The notes under the pieces are model-generated. The model saw only the letters and a list, made by a program, of their open reading frames with translations. It ran no database searches and was not told the origin of the DNA. Both the position numbers and the translations under genes were made by a program. Positions 8,500 through 17,859 of a stretch of DNA of 64,000 nt are shown piece by piece; the first letter of the stretch is position 1, and each line of letters starts with the position of its first letter. Source of the stretch: Cupriavidus sp. YR651. GTDB lineage: Bacteria > Pseudomonadota > Gammaproteobacteria > Burkholderiales > Burkholderiaceae. The stretch lies in NCBI RefSeq assembly GCF_900101625.1, contig NZ_FMYZ01000007.1, positions 248,001-312,000 on the forward strand, given 5' to 3'.

Positions 8500-9246
8500 A
8501 TGTCCAAGAATCTCAAGCTCATTGCCGCCGTGGCCGAAGCGCAACTCACCCCCTCCGACAACAAACCGGTCCGCAAGGGATCCGTGGAGGAGCGCATGTA
8601 CCACGAGATCTACGACGCGATCATGGAGCACCGGCTGCCGCCGCGCACCAAGCTGACCGAGCATTCGCTGTGCGAGATCTATGCCACCGCGCGCCATACC
8701 GTGCGCAAGGTGCTGTCCCGGCTGGCCGCCGACGGCCTGGTGGACCTGGAGCCCAACCGCGGCGCATTCATCGCCAGCCCGTCCACCGACGAAGCCCATG
8801 ACATGTTCGAGTTGCGCCAGATGCTCGAGCGTGCCGTGCTGGAAAAGCTGGCGTCCCTGCCCAACGTGCGCACCGTGATCGCCCCGCTGCGCAAGATGGT
8901 GGAAGCCGAGCGCCAGGCCTTCCTGACACACGAGCGCCCCCGCTGGATCCGCCTGTCGGCCGAATTCCACACGGCACTGGCCGAGCTCTCCGGCAACGGA
9001 CTGCTGGTCACGATGATGCGCCGGCTGGTCTCGCGCACCACGCTGATGATTGCCAGCGTGGAAGCCCCAGGCCACAACGCGTGCTCGTTCGACGAACACG
9101 ACGACATCCTCGACGCCCTGGAACAGGGCGATGCCGCCCTGGCCCAGTCGCGAATGGCGCACCACCTTGGCGCCTGCGCGGACCGCGTGCAGCCGGATGA
9201 GCCCGGCAACTTCGATCTTCGCAGCGTGCTGGGTCACTCCACCTAG
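8500..9246 (+). CDS. GntR-family (FCD) transcriptional regulator of purine catabolism
   Basis: A 248-residue regulator with an N-terminal winged helix (about residues 20-95, including MYHEIYDAIMEHRLPPRTKL and the recognition region ATARHTVRKVLSRLAADGLV) and a C-terminal all-helical FCD ligand domain. The FCD histidine/asparagine metal-site pattern is represented by EFHTALAELSGN and later His residues. It sits between the divergent uraH-puuD genes and the permease-puuE-uraD genes, with operator-like palindromes in its own promoter, so it is likely an autoregulated repressor of urate breakdown whose ligand is a pathway intermediate. I use the ATG at 8500; an in-frame TTG at 8485 is possible. 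Confidence 0.88.
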   Translation: MSKNLKLIAAVAEAQLTPSDNKPVRKGSVEERMYHEIYDAIMEHRLPPRTKLTEHSLCEIYATARHTVRKVLSRLAADGLVDLEPNRGAFIASPSTDEAHDMFELRQMLERAVLEKLASLPNVRTVIAPLRKMVEAERQAFLTHERPRWIRLSAEFHTALAELSGNGLLVTMMRRLVSRTTLMIASVEAPGHNACSFDEHDDILDALEQGDAALAQSRMAHHLGACADRVQPDEPGNFDLRSVLGHST

Positions 9247-9414
9247 CACGATGTTCCCGCCGCCGGGCAACAGCATCCCCTGTTGCCGATGCCAGGCCCA
9301 CCCGTCCCGCCAATGACAACGCCCTGAAGAGGCGCGGCGCGAGACCCCGACAAGAGGCCACGGTCACTCCCGGCGAGCGTTCCCATCCAAAACCAAAGGA
9401 GAGGAGACAAACCC

Positions 9415-10821
9415 ATGAATTCCGCAAGCACCACGGTCCCCACGGACCTCACCAACGAGCGGCTGCCTTCCGGGCGATTGCTGGCGCTGGGCCTGCAGCA
9501 CGTGCTGGTGATGTACGCAGGCACCGTCGCCGTGCCGCTGATTGTTGGCGGCGCGCTCAAGCTGCCCAAGGACCAGCTGGCGTTCCTGATCAATGCCGAC
9601 CTCTTCGCCGCCGGCCTCGCCACGCTGATCCAGGCGTTCGGCTTCTGGAAGTTCGGCATCCGCATGCCCGTGATGATGGGCGTCACGTTTGCCTCCGTGG
9701 CACCGATGATCGCCATCGGCAATGATCCGAACGTCGGCCTGCTGGGCATCTACGGCGCGGTGATCGCCTCCGGGATATTCGGCATCGTCGTGGCGCCGAT
9801 GATGGGGCGCATGCTCGGGCTCTTTCCGCCGGTGGTAACCGGCACCGTGATCACGCTGATCGGCGTGTCCCTGATGCGCGTTGGCATCAACTGGGCCGGC
9901 GGTGGCCAGCCCACCACGCGCGCCGTGATCGATGGCGTGGTCAAGGACGTTCCCAACCTCGCCTATGGCGACCTCGGCAACCTGGCCATCGCCGGCCTGG
10001 TGCTGCTGGTCATCCTGCTGCTGAGCAAGTACGGCCGCGGGCTGGTGGCCAACTGTGCCGTGCTGCTCGGCATCGTCATCGGCACCTTCGTCGCCATGGC
10101 CTTCGGCAAGGTCTCGTTCGAGGGCCTGAACGAAGCCAGCTTCGTGGCTGTCATCACGCCGCTGCACTTCGGCATGCCGACGTTCCAGCTCACCGCCATC
10201 CTGTCGATGTGCATCGTCATGCTGATCACGCTGGTGGAATCCACCGGCATGTTCCTGGCGCTGTCCGACATCACCGGCCGCAAGCTGAGCCGCAGCGACC
10301 TGACCGCCGGCCTGCGCGCCGACGGCCTAGGCACCGTGATTGGCGGCGTCTTCAACACGTTCCCGTACACCTCGTTCTCGCAGAACGTGGGCCTCGTCAC
10401 CGTGACGGGCGTGCGCTCGCGCTACGTGGCGGCAGCCGGCGGGCTGATCCTGATCGCGTTCGGCCTGTTCCCGAAGATGGCCCATGTGGTCGCCTCCGTG
10501 CCGCAATTCGTGCTCGGCGGCGCCGGCATCGTGATGTTCGGCATGGTCGCGGCAACCGGTATCCGCATCCTGGGCTCGTGCGATTTCAACCGCAACCGGC
10601 ACAACCTGTTCATCGTGGCGATCTCGATCGGTTTCGGCATGATCCCGACGTTGTCCCCCACGCTGTTCCAGTACCTGCCCAAGTGGACCGACCCGTTCAC
10701 GCACAGCGGCATCGTGCTGGGCACCATCGTTGCCGTCGCGCTGAATCTGTTCTTCAACGGCATGCAATCCGCCGACGAAGCCATGCGCAACGCCGCGGCC
10801 AACTCCCACGGCACGGAGTGA
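9415..10821 (+). CDS. NCS2-family nucleobase permease (urate/xanthine type)
   Basis: A 468-residue inner-membrane symporter of the nucleobase-cation-symporter-2 family with about 14 membrane segments. Typical features are LGLQHVLVMYAGTVAVPLIV near the start, the ITLVESTGMFLALSDITGRK region near residue 270 and the NTFPYTSFSQNVGLVTVTGV loop near 320, which in this family contributes to the substrate site. A strong AGGAGAGGAG-type ribosome site precedes the ATG. Its place between the purine regulator and allantoinase points to urate or xanthine as substrate; uracil transport is less likely. The choice between urate and xanthine is an inference. Confidence 0.9.
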   Translation: MNSASTTVPTDLTNERLPSGRLLALGLQHVLVMYAGTVAVPLIVGGALKLPKDQLAFLINADLFAAGLATLIQAFGFWKFGIRMPVMMGVTFASVAPMIAIGNDPNVGLLGIYGAVIASGIFGIVVAPMMGRMLGLFPPVVTGTVITLIGVSLMRVGINWAGGGQPTTRAVIDGVVKDVPNLAYGDLGNLAIAGLVLLVILLLSKYGRGLVANCAVLLGIVIGTFVAMAFGKVSFEGLNEASFVAVITPLHFGMPTFQLTAILSMCIVMLITLVESTGMFLALSDITGRKLSRSDLTAGLRADGLGTVIGGVFNTFPYTSFSQNVGLVTVTGVRSRYVAAAGGLILIAFGLFPKMAHVVASVPQFVLGGAGIVMFGMVAATGIRILGSCDFNRNRHNLFIVAISIGFGMIPTLSPTLFQYLPKWTDPFTHSGIVLGTIVAVALNLFFNGMQSADEAMRNAAANSHGTE

Positions 10822-10858
10822 TTTCGACAATCTGATTTCGACAATCGATACCGACAAT
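10820..10858. promoter_or_regulatory. Three tandem CGACAAT repeats upstream of puuE
   Basis: GATTTCGACAAT occurs twice (10820-10831, 10834-10845) and GATACCGACAAT once (10847-10858), spaced 14 and 13 bases. Each is a half or degenerate version of the ATTGTNNACAAT palindrome found at the GntR promoter. The first overlaps the permease stop codon. They may allow separate control of puuE-uraD by the same regulator. Confidence 0.5.
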
Positions 10859-11025
10859 TCGGTGGCAACAGTTGGCCTCCACCGCCACCGGACGTCCGGC
10901 CCGCGTGAGCAGCTTCTGGCACGCGCTTTGCGTAGCAACAAGCGCTTCAGCCGGGGGCAATGAAAGACGTGAACAGCGCCCCGCTCACGCGAGCAGAAGT
11001 TTTCTCCTGAAGCAGACATCAAGAA

Positions 11026-11970
11026 ATGAAACACGATAACTATCCACGCGATCTCATCGGCTACGGCGCGCAGCCGCCGCACGCCCGCTGGCCGGGCGGT
11101 GCGCGCATCGCGCTGCAGTTCGTGCTCAATTACGAGGAGGGCGGCGAGAACAACGTGCTGCACGGCGACGCCGGCTCCGAGCAATTCCTGTCCGAGATCG
11201 TCGGCGCCGCGTCCTACCCGGCGCGGCACATGAGCATGGAGGGCATCTACGAGTACGGGTCGCGCGCAGGTGTCTGGCGCATCCTGCGCGAGTTCGAGCA
11301 ACGCGGGCTGCCGCTGACGATCTTCGGCGTGTCGATGGCGCTGCAGCGTCATCCCGAACTGACACGCGCCTTCGTCGAACTCGGCCACGAGATCGCCTGC
11401 CACGGCTACCGCTGGATCCACTACCAGGACATGGACGAAGCCACCGAGCGCGAGCACATGCGCCTCGGCATGCAGATCATCAAGGACCTGACTGGCGAGA
11501 TGCCGCTCGGCTGGTACACCGGCCGCGACAGCCCCAACACGCGACGCCTGGTGGTGGAGCACGGCGGCCTGCTGTATGACGCCGACTACTACGGCGACGA
11601 CCTGCCCTTCTGGACCGAGGTGGAAGTCACCGGTGGCGAAAAGAAGCCGCACCTGGTGGTGCCGTACACGCTGGACTCCAACGACATGCGCTTTGCCACG
11701 CCGCAAGGTTTCAACACCGGCGAACAGTTCTTCCAGTACCTGAAGGACGCGTTCGACGTGCTGTACGCAGAGGGTGACCCGCAAGGCCTCGATCGTCCCA
11801 AGATGCTGTCGATCGGCATGCACTGCCGACTGCTGGGCCGCCCCGGGCGTTTCCGTGCGCTGCAGCGTTTCCTTGACTATGTGCAGGGCCACGACAAGGT
11901 GTGGATCTGCCGGCGTGTCGATATCGCGCACCATTGGATCGATACCCACCCCTACCGGAGCCAGGCATGA
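11026..11970 (+). CDS. puuE: Allantoinase PuuE
   Basis: A 314-residue member of the polysaccharide-deacetylase-like allantoinase family, which opens the allantoin ring to give allantoate without the usual amidohydrolase fold. Characteristic segments are DLIGYGAQPPHARWPGGARI at the start, LNYEEGGENNVLHGD, CHGYRWIHYQ and the GWYTGRDSPNTRRL stretch. Length matches the family. The stop overlaps the uraD start (ATGA at 11967-11970), so translation of the two is coupled. Together with PuuD, UraH and UraD it completes conversion of urate to allantoate; no allantoicase is visible in the window. Confidence 0.94.
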   Translation: MKHDNYPRDLIGYGAQPPHARWPGGARIALQFVLNYEEGGENNVLHGDAGSEQFLSEIVGAASYPARHMSMEGIYEYGSRAGVWRILREFEQRGLPLTIFGVSMALQRHPELTRAFVELGHEIACHGYRWIHYQDMDEATEREHMRLGMQIIKDLTGEMPLGWYTGRDSPNTRRLVVEHGGLLYDADYYGDDLPFWTEVEVTGGEKKPHLVVPYTLDSNDMRFATPQGFNTGEQFFQYLKDAFDVLYAEGDPQGLDRPKMLSIGMHCRLLGRPGRFRALQRFLDYVQGHDKVWICRRVDIAHHWIDTHPYRSQA

Positions 11971-12485
11971 GCCAGACCCACACCATCGCCCAACTGAACG
12001 CGATGCCCGAGGCTGAATTCGTCCAGGTCCTCGGTGGCATCTATGAACACTCCCCGTGGTTTGCCGAGGCAGCCGCGAAGCAGCGCCCGCTTGCCGACGC
12101 CGCCGCGCTGGCGGTGGCCCTGCGCGACGCCGTCGATACCGCCGGGCGCGACGCGCAGCTCAAGCTCGTGCGTGCCCACCCGGAGCTGGCCGGCAAGGCC
12201 GCCGTGCGCGGCGAGCTGACCGCGGAGTCCACGCGGGAGCAGGCCGGCGCCGGCCTGGACCAGTGCACGCCCGAGGAATTCAAACGCCTGCAGGACCTGA
12301 ACGCGGCCTACAACCAGAAGTTTGGCTTCCCGTTCATCCTGGCTGTGCGTGGCTACGACCGCCACGGCATCATCGACGCCTTTGCAAAGCGGCTCGATAA
12401 CGCCCCAGAGGTCGAGTTGCAAACTTGCATCAATCAGATCCATCGCATTGCGCAGTTCCGACTGGACGACCTAGTATCCGCCTGA
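11967..12485 (+). CDS. uraD: OHCU decarboxylase UraD
   Basis: A 172-residue 2-oxo-4-hydroxy-4-carboxy-5-ureidoimidazoline decarboxylase, producing S-allantoin. The catalytic histidine region AHPELAGKA lies near residue 70 and the conserved NQKFGFPFILAVRG near 113. I chose the ATG at 11967 because it overlaps the puuE stop by four bases and begins the conserved N terminus; the open frame further upstream is the puuE shadow. In the pathway UraD acts before PuuE although it is encoded after it. Confidence 0.94.
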   Translation: MSQTHTIAQLNAMPEAEFVQVLGGIYEHSPWFAEAAAKQRPLADAAALAVALRDAVDTAGRDAQLKLVRAHPELAGKAAVRGELTAESTREQAGAGLDQCTPEEFKRLQDLNAAYNQKFGFPFILAVRGYDRHGIIDAFAKRLDNAPEVELQTCINQIHRIAQFRLDDLVSA

Positions 12486-12701
12486 GAAAAAAAGCCACAC
12501 CAGAAAAGAGAGAGAAATCAGGAACGTTCAGCGACGACGCCACGCGTGCGACACGCTGTCAATCACGTACCCGGCATCGCCGGTCCCCACTGCCCGCCAG
12601 ACTTCCGAGCGGTGCCAGGGTACGACAGAGAAGAGGCCCATCAGGGTTCCGGCACACAAGAAACGTTCTGAGCAAGCATTACAACCACGGAGGTCTAAAC
12701 C

Positions 12702-13793
12702 ATGCAGCAGCAGCACAAGTACAAGCCGGCGCTCAAGCTGGCGGCAATCGCGGCCACCCTTTTTTCCGGCGCGGCAATGGCCCAGTCCAGCGTGACGCTG
12801 TACGGCCAGGCCGATATGTTCGTCGGTGGAATCAAGAACCCCGGCACTAATGATCGTGCCTGGGTGGCCAACTCGGGCGGCATGCAGACGTCGTACTGGG
12901 GCATCAAGGGCACCGAGGATCTGGGCGCCGGCACCAAGGCCATCTTCGACCTCAACGGCTTCTTCCGCACCGACACGGGTCGCGGCGGCCGCTTCGACGG
13001 TGACTCGATGTTCAGCCGCAACGCGTACGTCGGCCTGCAGAACGACACCGCCGGCACCATCAAGCTGGGCCGCAACACCACGCCGTACTTCGTGTCGACG
13101 ATCCTGTTCAACCCGCTGGTCGACTCGTACGTGTTCTCGCCGATGATCTGGCACACGTACTTCACCGCCAACAACGGCCGCGTGTACGACCCGGGCATCA
13201 TCGGCGATTCCGGCTGGAACAACTCGCTGGTGTACTCCACGCCGACGTTCGGTGGTCTGACCGCCAACTTCATCTACGGCTTCGGCGAACAGGCTGGCAG
13301 CAACAGCAAGAACAAGTGGGGCGGCAACGTGACCTACTTCGCCGGCAACCTCGCGGCCACCGTGGCGTTCCAGCAAGTGAAGTTCGACAACGCGCCGTTC
13401 GACCTGACCAATTCGACGAACGCGTTCATCACCGGCTTCGACAAGCAGACCGCCGTCCAGGCGGGTGCCTCGTACGACTTCCAGCTCGTCAAGGTGTTCC
13501 TGCAGGGTCAGTACATCAAGACCAACGTGAACGCCAACGTCAACGGCGACATCAAGCACATGAACGGCCAGGTCGGCGCTTCGGTGCCGGTAGGCGCAGG
13601 CAGCGTGCTGGCCACGTACAGCTATGACAAGACGCTGAACGATGTGGCGAGCTTCAAGCGAAATACGTTCGCGGTGGCCTACGACTACAACCTGTCCAAG
13701 CGCACCGACCTGTACGCGGCGTACTTCTACGACAAGATCACCGGCATCGAGCACGGCGACAGCTTTGGCGTGGGCGTCCGCCACAAATTCTGA
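12702..13793 (+). CDS. Gram-negative general porin (Burkholderia type)
   Basis: A 363-residue outer-membrane beta-barrel porin. It has a signal peptide with cleavage after AMA-Q (about residue 27), the mature start QSSVTLYGQADMF, repeated amphipathic strands and a C-terminal ending in RHKF with the terminal aromatic residue needed for barrel assembly. A GGAGGT ribosome site precedes the ATG. It lies immediately after the purine genes, separated by 216 bases in which I see nothing else, and could admit purine compounds, but solute preference is not readable. Confidence 0.93.
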   Translation: MQQQHKYKPALKLAAIAATLFSGAAMAQSSVTLYGQADMFVGGIKNPGTNDRAWVANSGGMQTSYWGIKGTEDLGAGTKAIFDLNGFFRTDTGRGGRFDGDSMFSRNAYVGLQNDTAGTIKLGRNTTPYFVSTILFNPLVDSYVFSPMIWHTYFTANNGRVYDPGIIGDSGWNNSLVYSTPTFGGLTANFIYGFGEQAGSNSKNKWGGNVTYFAGNLAATVAFQQVKFDNAPFDLTNSTNAFITGFDKQTAVQAGASYDFQLVKVFLQGQYIKTNVNANVNGDIKHMNGQVGASVPVGAGSVLATYSYDKTLNDVASFKRNTFAVAYDYNLSKRTDLYAAYFYDKITGIEHGDSFGVGVRHKF

Positions 13794-13818
13794 TCTGGTG
13801 ATTTCTGTCTGATCAGTC

Positions 13819-13846
13819 AAGGCTCGCCTCCGGCGGGCCTTTTTCA
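13819..13846 (+). terminator. Intrinsic terminator after porin
   Basis: An AGGCTCGCC/GGCGGGCCT imperfect stem with loop TCC is followed by TTTTT, 25 bases downstream of the porin stop. Confidence 0.8.
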
Positions 13847-14027
13847 TGCGCGCGGATGCGACAGATGCGCGATTTTGCTGCGCCGCAATGCAACTCGGCG
13901 CATTCCAGGCAAGATGGGAAACCGCTGCTTCATAGGCGGATTCAATTGGCGACCGCCCTGCCCGCTGCATAGATTGGTTGTCCGGACTGTGTGCCGGATC
14001 ACGAGACAGGAACGAGCGAGGTAACTC

Positions 14028-14273
14028 ATGCGGCGCTATGCGAAAACCCGGTCGGAATTGATGGCAATCCTGAGCCAGTGCCTGGATAACAACCCGGAAT
14101 GCGGCGAGGTGGAGTTGCATGCGATGCGCGTGCATCGGCCGGACCACACCGGTTGCAACTGGAGCGCTGAGGTCGACATTCGCCAGGATACCTTCGACGA
14201 CCTGACGCATAAGATGGCCGCCGCCCGTTCGATCATCGTGGTAATGCGGGAGCAGTACAACGTACTGCAATAG
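14028..14273 (+). CDS. Small protein of unknown function
   Basis: An 81-residue protein, predicted cytoplasmic, without signal peptide, membrane segment or cysteine cluster. The sequence is balanced in charge, with an N-terminal basic stretch (MRRYAKTRSE) and a C-terminal helix-like region (DDLTHKMAAARSIIVVMRE). A GCGAGG-like ribosome site precedes the ATG. I do not recognise the family. It stands alone between the porin terminator and the maeB convergent terminator. Confidence 0.6.
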   Translation: MRRYAKTRSELMAILSQCLDNNPECGEVELHAMRVHRPDHTGCNWSAEVDIRQDTFDDLTHKMAAARSIIVVMREQYNVLQ

Positions 14274-14619
14274 TGGCAACGTGCCCGCCGACGCGCTGGC
14301 AATCCAGGCAGACACTGCCAGCGCACCGACACGCCGTGGCCGGCTCCGATGAGCCGACCTGAAACCCGGTAGACCACGCCGCTCGCCGGCTGGCCTGTAG
14401 AGGGCTGAGACCTGTTTATTACTGTACGGGCCTCGGCCCTTTTTGTTTCTGCGCGCAGGCTGAAGTAAAGAAAAAGCGCCCCGGAAGCCTATACAGCTTC
14501 CGGGGCGCTTTCCATTCTTCACCAGCTTTTGCTGCGTTGCGGCCATGCGCAACACGTGCGCTGTACGGTGGTTGCCGTATGCACTGGCCGCTATCGCACG
14601 ATCAGCCCGATCAGTCCGA
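14274..14619. other. Intergenic region with two hairpins
   Basis: No gene is supported here. It contains a weak terminator-like hairpin near 14428-14445 (GGGC/GCCC then TTTTTG) and a strong bidirectional one at 14473-14511. Confidence 0.6.
14473..14511. terminator. Strong bidirectional terminator
   Basis: A perfect 16-base stem (AAAGCGCCCCGGAAGC and its complement) encloses a 7-base loop. It is flanked by A-rich and T-rich tracts and serves the convergent small gene and maeB. Confidence 0.88.
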
Positions 14620-16941
14620 TCAGCGAATGGCGCCGCACTCCGCCACAGCAACGGCCGTCATGTTGACGATCCGGCGGGTCGTCGCCTGCGGGTTCAGGAT
14701 GTGCACCGGCTTGGCCGCACCCAACAGGATCGGGCCCACGGTCACGCCTTGCCCGCCCGTGATCTTGAGCAGGTTGAAGGCGATATTGGCCGCGTCCAGC
14801 GTCGGCATCACCAGCAGGTTGGCGCTGCCATTCAGCTTGGTGCCCGGCAGGAAGTGTCGGCGCACGTCCTCGACCAGCGCGGCGTCGCCTTGCATCTCGC
14901 CTTCCACCTGCAGGTGCGGCGCCACCTTGGCCAGGATCTGGGCCGCCTCGCGCATCTTGCGCGCCGAGGGACGGTTCGATGAACCGAACATCGAGTGCGA
15001 CATCAGCGCCACGGACGGTTGCAGACCGAAACGCGCGATTTCCTCGGCAGCCAGTTGCGTGATCGCAGCCAGTTCCTCGGCAGTCGGGTCATCGTTCACG
15101 AAGGTGTCGGTGATGAACAGCGTGTACTTCTCGAGCATCAGCGCATTCATCGCCGCGAACACCTTGGCGCCCGGCGCCAGGCCGATAACGTCGCGCACGT
15201 GCTCCAGGTGAGCCTCGAAGCGGCCAACGGTGCCGCACAGCAGCGCGTCGGCATCGCCCATGTGCATCAGCATCGTGCCGATCAGCGTGTTCGAGCGGCG
15301 CAGGGCCACCTTGGCCATGTCCGGCGTCACGCCGTCGCGGCCACGCAGTGCGTGGTAGGCCTCGTGATAGGCGCGATAGCGCGGATCGTCTTCGGGATTG
15401 ATCAGCTCGAAGTCCACGCCAGGACGCAGGCGCAGGCCAGCCTTCTCGATGCGCATCTGGATCACGTGCGGGCGGCCGATCAGGATCGGACGGGCCAGGC
15501 CTTCATCCACCACGCCTTGCACGGCGCGCAGCACGCGCTCTTCCTCGCCCTCGGCGTAGGCCACGCGCTTCGGCGCGGCCTTGGCGGCGGTGAACACCGG
15601 CTTCATGATCAGGCCGGTGTGATACACGTAGTGCGTCAGTTGCAGGCGATAGGCTTCCAGGTCCTTGATCGGACGCGTTGCCACGCCGGACTCTTCCGCG
15701 GCCTTGGCCACCGCCGGGGCGATCTTCTCGATCAGGCGCTGGTCGAACGGCGTCGGGATGATGTAGTCCGGGCCGAACTTCAGCTCGCGGCCACCGTAGG
15801 CGGCGGCCACGGCGTCATTGAGTTCCGCCTCGGCCAGCTCTGCAATCGCCTTCACGCAGGCCAGCTTCATTTCTTCCGTGATCTTGGTCGCGCCGCAATC
15901 GAGCGCGCCGCGGAAGATGTACGGGAAGCACAGCACGTTGTTGACCTGGTTCGGGTAATCCGAACGGCCGGTGGCGATGATGCAGTCCGGGCGCGCGGCC
16001 TTGGCCACTTCCGGACGGATTTCCGGCTCCGGGTTGGCCAGCGCCAGGATGATGGGCTTGTCGGCCATCGTCTTGACCATGTCGCCAGTCAGCACGCCCG
16101 CGGTGGAGCAGCCCAGGAAGACGTCTGCACCATTGACGATATCGGCCAGCGTGCGGGCGGAGGTGTCCTGCGCGTAGCGGGCCTTGTTGGCCTCCATGTT
16201 GGCATCGCGGCCGCTGTAGATCACCCCCTTCGAGTCGGTCACGTAGACGTTCTCGCGCTTCACGCCCAGGCTCACCATGGTGTCCAGGCAGGCGATGGCC
16301 GCGGCGCCGGCACCGGAGACCGCCAGCTTGACCTTGCCGATCTCCTTGCCCACAACCTTCAGGCCGTTCAGCAATGCGGCGGCCGAGATGATGGCGGTAC
16401 CGTGCTGGTCGTCATGGAAGACGGGGATGTTCATGCGCTCGCGCAGCTTCTTCTCGATGTAGAAGCATTCCGGCGCCTTGATATCTTCCAGGTTCACGCC
16501 GCCGAGCGTGGGTTCCAGTGCGGCGACGATTTCCACGATCTTGTCCGGGTCGTGGGCATCGAGTTCGATGTCGAACACGTCGATGCCGGCGAACTTCTTG
16601 AACAGGCAGCCCTTGCCTTCCATCACCGGCTTGCCGGCCAGCGGACCGATGTCGCCCAGGCCGAGCACCGCGGTACCGTTGGTGATCACGGCCACGAGGT
16701 TGGCGCGCGAGGTGTACTCGGCGGCCATGGCGGGGTCTTTCGCGATCTCCTCGCAGGCGTAGGCCACGCCCGGCGAATAGGCCAGCGACAAGTCGCGCTG
16801 GTTGGACAGCGCCTTGGTGGCCGTTACCTGGATCTTGCCCTTGGTCGGGCTGCGGTGATATTCCAGTGCAGCGAGACGCAGTTGCGCTTCGGGGCTGTTG
16901 GGGACATGTTGCGGTGCATCACCGCCGGTCTTGCTGCTCAT
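14620..16941 (-). CDS. maeB: NADP-dependent malic enzyme (MaeB type)
   Basis: A 773-residue two-domain enzyme: an N-terminal malic enzyme (residues about 20-430) decarboxylating malate to pyruvate with NADP reduction, and a C-terminal phosphotransacetylase-like domain (about 440-765) that usually acts as an acetyl-CoA-responsive regulatory unit. Visible motifs are LAYSPGVAYACEEI near residue 53, VFHDDQHGTAI near 176 and AVSGAGAAAIACL of the NADP-binding fold. Full length matches MaeB. It is a single-gene unit bounded by a strong terminator. Confidence 0.95.
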   Translation of the reverse strand: MSSKTGGDAPQHVPNSPEAQLRLAALEYHRSPTKGKIQVTATKALSNQRDLSLAYSPGVAYACEEIAKDPAMAAEYTSRANLVAVITNGTAVLGLGDIGPLAGKPVMEGKGCLFKKFAGIDVFDIELDAHDPDKIVEIVAALEPTLGGVNLEDIKAPECFYIEKKLRERMNIPVFHDDQHGTAIISAAALLNGLKVVGKEIGKVKLAVSGAGAAAIACLDTMVSLGVKRENVYVTDSKGVIYSGRDANMEANKARYAQDTSARTLADIVNGADVFLGCSTAGVLTGDMVKTMADKPIILALANPEPEIRPEVAKAARPDCIIATGRSDYPNQVNNVLCFPYIFRGALDCGATKITEEMKLACVKAIAELAEAELNDAVAAAYGGRELKFGPDYIIPTPFDQRLIEKIAPAVAKAAEESGVATRPIKDLEAYRLQLTHYVYHTGLIMKPVFTAAKAAPKRVAYAEGEEERVLRAVQGVVDEGLARPILIGRPHVIQMRIEKAGLRLRPGVDFELINPEDDPRYRAYHEAYHALRGRDGVTPDMAKVALRRSNTLIGTMLMHMGDADALLCGTVGRFEAHLEHVRDVIGLAPGAKVFAAMNALMLEKYTLFITDTFVNDDPTAEELAAITQLAAEEIARFGLQPSVALMSHSMFGSSNRPSARKMREAAQILAKVAPHLQVEGEMQGDAALVEDVRRHFLPGTKLNGSANLLVMPTLDAANIAFNLLKITGGQGVTVGPILLGAAKPVHILNPQATTRRIVNMTAVAVAECGAIR

Positions 16942-17181
16942 GCTGATCGTCCGGAAAGAGGCCCTGCCGGGGTCCGACCGGTCCGCGCCGTGCGCACCGT
17001 GACGGGTTCCGGCGGCATGGGCCGGAAAAATCGAGCAGCCATTCTAGCCCAGCCGCCCCCTTGCGACAGTCCTTTGCAGCGCCTGTTTCAATGATTTTCC
17101 CGGTATTTGGGGCAAAACTGCTTTTACCGCGCGGTAGGAAATATAGATCTGTTTCACAGGTGAACGCGCGGCACGGCGGCG

Positions 17182-17859
17182 CTACCTGGTCTTGTCCTTG
17201 TCGACCTCAAGCGTCACGCGGCGCGGCCGTCCGCTTTCGGTCGGAAATTCGGTGAACGCGCTGCGGATCATGTACGGCATCACGGACGGCAGGCTGCCGC
17301 CTTCGGTGGTGTTACGCGCGGTCACCTGGTAGACGCGCTTGCCGCTGGCCGCATCCTTGAAATAGACACGCAGGCTGGAGAACGTTACCGGCACGTCGCG
17401 CACCACGGTCTGCGGTGGCCAGTAGCCCGGGCCCCAACCCCACGGACCATAGGGGCGGTAGCCGCCATACGGGCCCCAGTACGGACCCCACGGGCCATAC
17501 CAGGGATCGGGGTACACGGTCTCCGCCACGCGGACGAAGCCCGGCGCCGCATCGTATTCCATCGACACCAGGTAGCGCGCCTGCCGGGCCGGCGCCTGCT
17601 CGAAGCCCACGCCGGCCATCGCATCCGCCAGCCACTGCTCGTAGGTCTGGCGCTCCAGCTGCGCCTCCTGTTGCGGCGTATGCTCGAAGGCGTACGTGCG
17701 TGGTGCGTCGTTCTGCCAGCCGGCCTGCCGGAACGCCGTGACCTCGGTGGTCACCGTGCTGGCGCAGCCGGACAGCCATAGCGCCGCCAGCGCGACCAGC
17801 GCCCACACTCCCCCCCTGCATCCACTCCTGCGACCCCATGCTGATACGGCTTGCCACAT
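17182..17859 (-). CDS. DUF4136 lipoprotein
   Basis: A 225-residue secreted protein. The N terminus has a hydrophobic stretch ending in the lipobox LSGC (Cys about residue 32), so it should be a lipid-anchored envelope protein. The mature part fits DUF4136: an early TTEVTAFRQAG segment, a YDAAPGFV strand and a Gly/Pro/Tyr-rich middle (YGPWGPYWGPYGGYRPYG, about residues 116-135). No enzymatic residues are evident and the function is unknown. The ATG at 17859 gives a plausible n-region, but shorter starts exist. Confidence 0.75.
   Translation of the reverse strand: MWQAVSAWGRRSGCRGGVWALVALAALWLSGCASTVTTEVTAFRQAGWQNDAPRTYAFEHTPQQEAQLERQTYEQWLADAMAGVGFEQAPARQARYLVSMEYDAAPGFVRVAETVYPDPWYGPWGPYWGPYGGYRPYGPWGWGPGYWPPQTVVRDVPVTFSSLRVYFKDAASGKRVYQVTARNTTEGGSLPSVMPYMIRSAFTEFPTESGRPRRVTLEVDKDKTR

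Noticed and set aside
10327..11949. 540-codon minus-strand frame opposite the permease and puuE
   Set aside because: Antisense shadow; no recognisable domain.
12528..14651. 707-codon minus-strand frame opposite the porin
   Set aside because: Porins have skewed codon use that leaves the antisense frame open; content is not protein-like.
14995..17094. 699-codon plus-strand frame opposite maeB
   Set aside because: Antisense shadow of a confidently assigned malic enzyme.
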